DNA of 6,396 nucleotides. Origin: Myxococcales bacterium. GTDB lineage: Bacteria; Myxococcota_A; Polyangia; Palsa-1104. The position numbers were made by a program, and so were the translations under genes. A model generated the notes under the pieces. That model made no database searches, had not been told where the DNA came from, and was given only the letters and a program-made list of their open reading frames with translations. Numbering within the stretch: the first letter of the stretch is position 1; every line of letters begins with the position of its first letter. Below, piece by piece: positions 6,162 through 6,396 of this stretch. The stretch is taken from NCBI GenBank assembly GCA_023248835.1, contig JAHFDU010000235.1, positions 1 through 6,396 of the forward strand, in the 5' to 3' direction.

Positions 6162-6396
6162 ATGCGATTCGTGCTCTTTTCTGCAGTCATGATTGGCGGC
6201 ATGGCGCCAGCATTGGCCGAATCTGCGGTTCAATTTCGTTACACGTTTCCTGAAGAGGCGCACTGTCCCGACGAAGAGACGGTGCACAGCGCGGTCGCGG
6301 CCCGCCTTGGGCGCGACCCCTTTTCGCCGAGTGGCGAGCGGATACTGACCGCGAAAATCGATCGTTTTGGCGGCAACCTGCGCGCTCGTATTGAGC
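6162..6396 (+). CDS. Secreted hypothetical protein, 3' end beyond window
   Basis: Only the first 78 codons are visible, and the frame is open at the right edge. Residues 1-19 form a typical Sec signal peptide: Arg at 2, a hydrophobic core, and 'APALA' before a likely cleavage at A19/E20. The mature part starts with a beta-strand-like 'VQFRYTF', then 'CPDEETVHSAVAARLGRDPF'. This Cys-Pro, helix, RLG.DPF pattern occurs in uncharacterised exported proteins of myxobacteria, which I recognise as a pattern rather than a named family. The single Cys (35) could pair with one beyond the window. It is divergent from the ATPase gene across a spacer of about 165 bp. An in-frame TAG at 6102-6104 limits the start. 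TTG 6147 is an alternative with a better ribosome binding site, adding MTTCT. Function is unknown. Confidence 0.75.
   Translation, partial: MRFVLFSAVMIGGMAPALAESAVQFRYTFPEEAHCPDEETVHSAVAARLGRDPFSPSGERILTAKIDRFGGNLRARIE

Overview
The window reads as a chromosomal piece of a Myxococcota-like (former deltaproteobacterial) genome. This is an inference. It rests on a large lipoprotein with FG-GAP/VCBS repeats followed by a WNQHTYH-type motif and a CARDB-like tail, an architecture I associate with Polyangia and related lineages. A second clue is the secreted protein at the right edge, whose 'CPD...RLG.DPF' pattern is common among uncharacterised myxobacterial exported proteins. Base composition looks moderately GC-rich by eye, lower than classic Sorangium or Myxococcus. 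No taxonomic marker gene is present.

Layout. Positions 1-2479 (minus strand) hold a two-gene operon: a DUF58 membrane protein (1244-2479, probable TTG start), then a transglutaminase-family (TgpA-like) multi-pass membrane protein (1-1247) that runs off the left edge. The two overlap by ATGA and are probably translationally coupled. Such pairs usually follow a MoxR AAA+ ATPase gene, but none lies next to this one. Positions 2480-2637 are a divergent intergenic region. At its right end are a possible 7-codon leader ORF and a perfect inverted repeat that reaches into the next start codon. Positions 2638-4830 (plus strand) encode the 730-aa VCBS lipoprotein.

After a 35-bp convergent gap, 4866-5996 (minus strand) encodes a complete stand-alone AAA_14/DUF4143 ATPase. 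Its promoter region (about 6008-6037) contains a good -10 hexamer and a 20-bp near-palindrome over the -35 box, and the predicted 5' leader is almost absent. After a short divergent AT-richer spacer, a signal-peptide-bearing protein begins at 6162 (or at TTG 6147) and runs off the right edge.

Functional reading. The DUF58/transglutaminase pair is probably an envelope-associated module, and the VCBS protein a surface or outer-membrane calcium-binding propeller. The ATPase looks like an independent single-gene accessory unit. I found no rRNA, tRNA, CRISPR array, insertion sequence or convincing multi-gene defence system. The loci most worth a second look are the start region of the VCBS gene, the palindromic promoter of the ATPase, and the absent MoxR partner.
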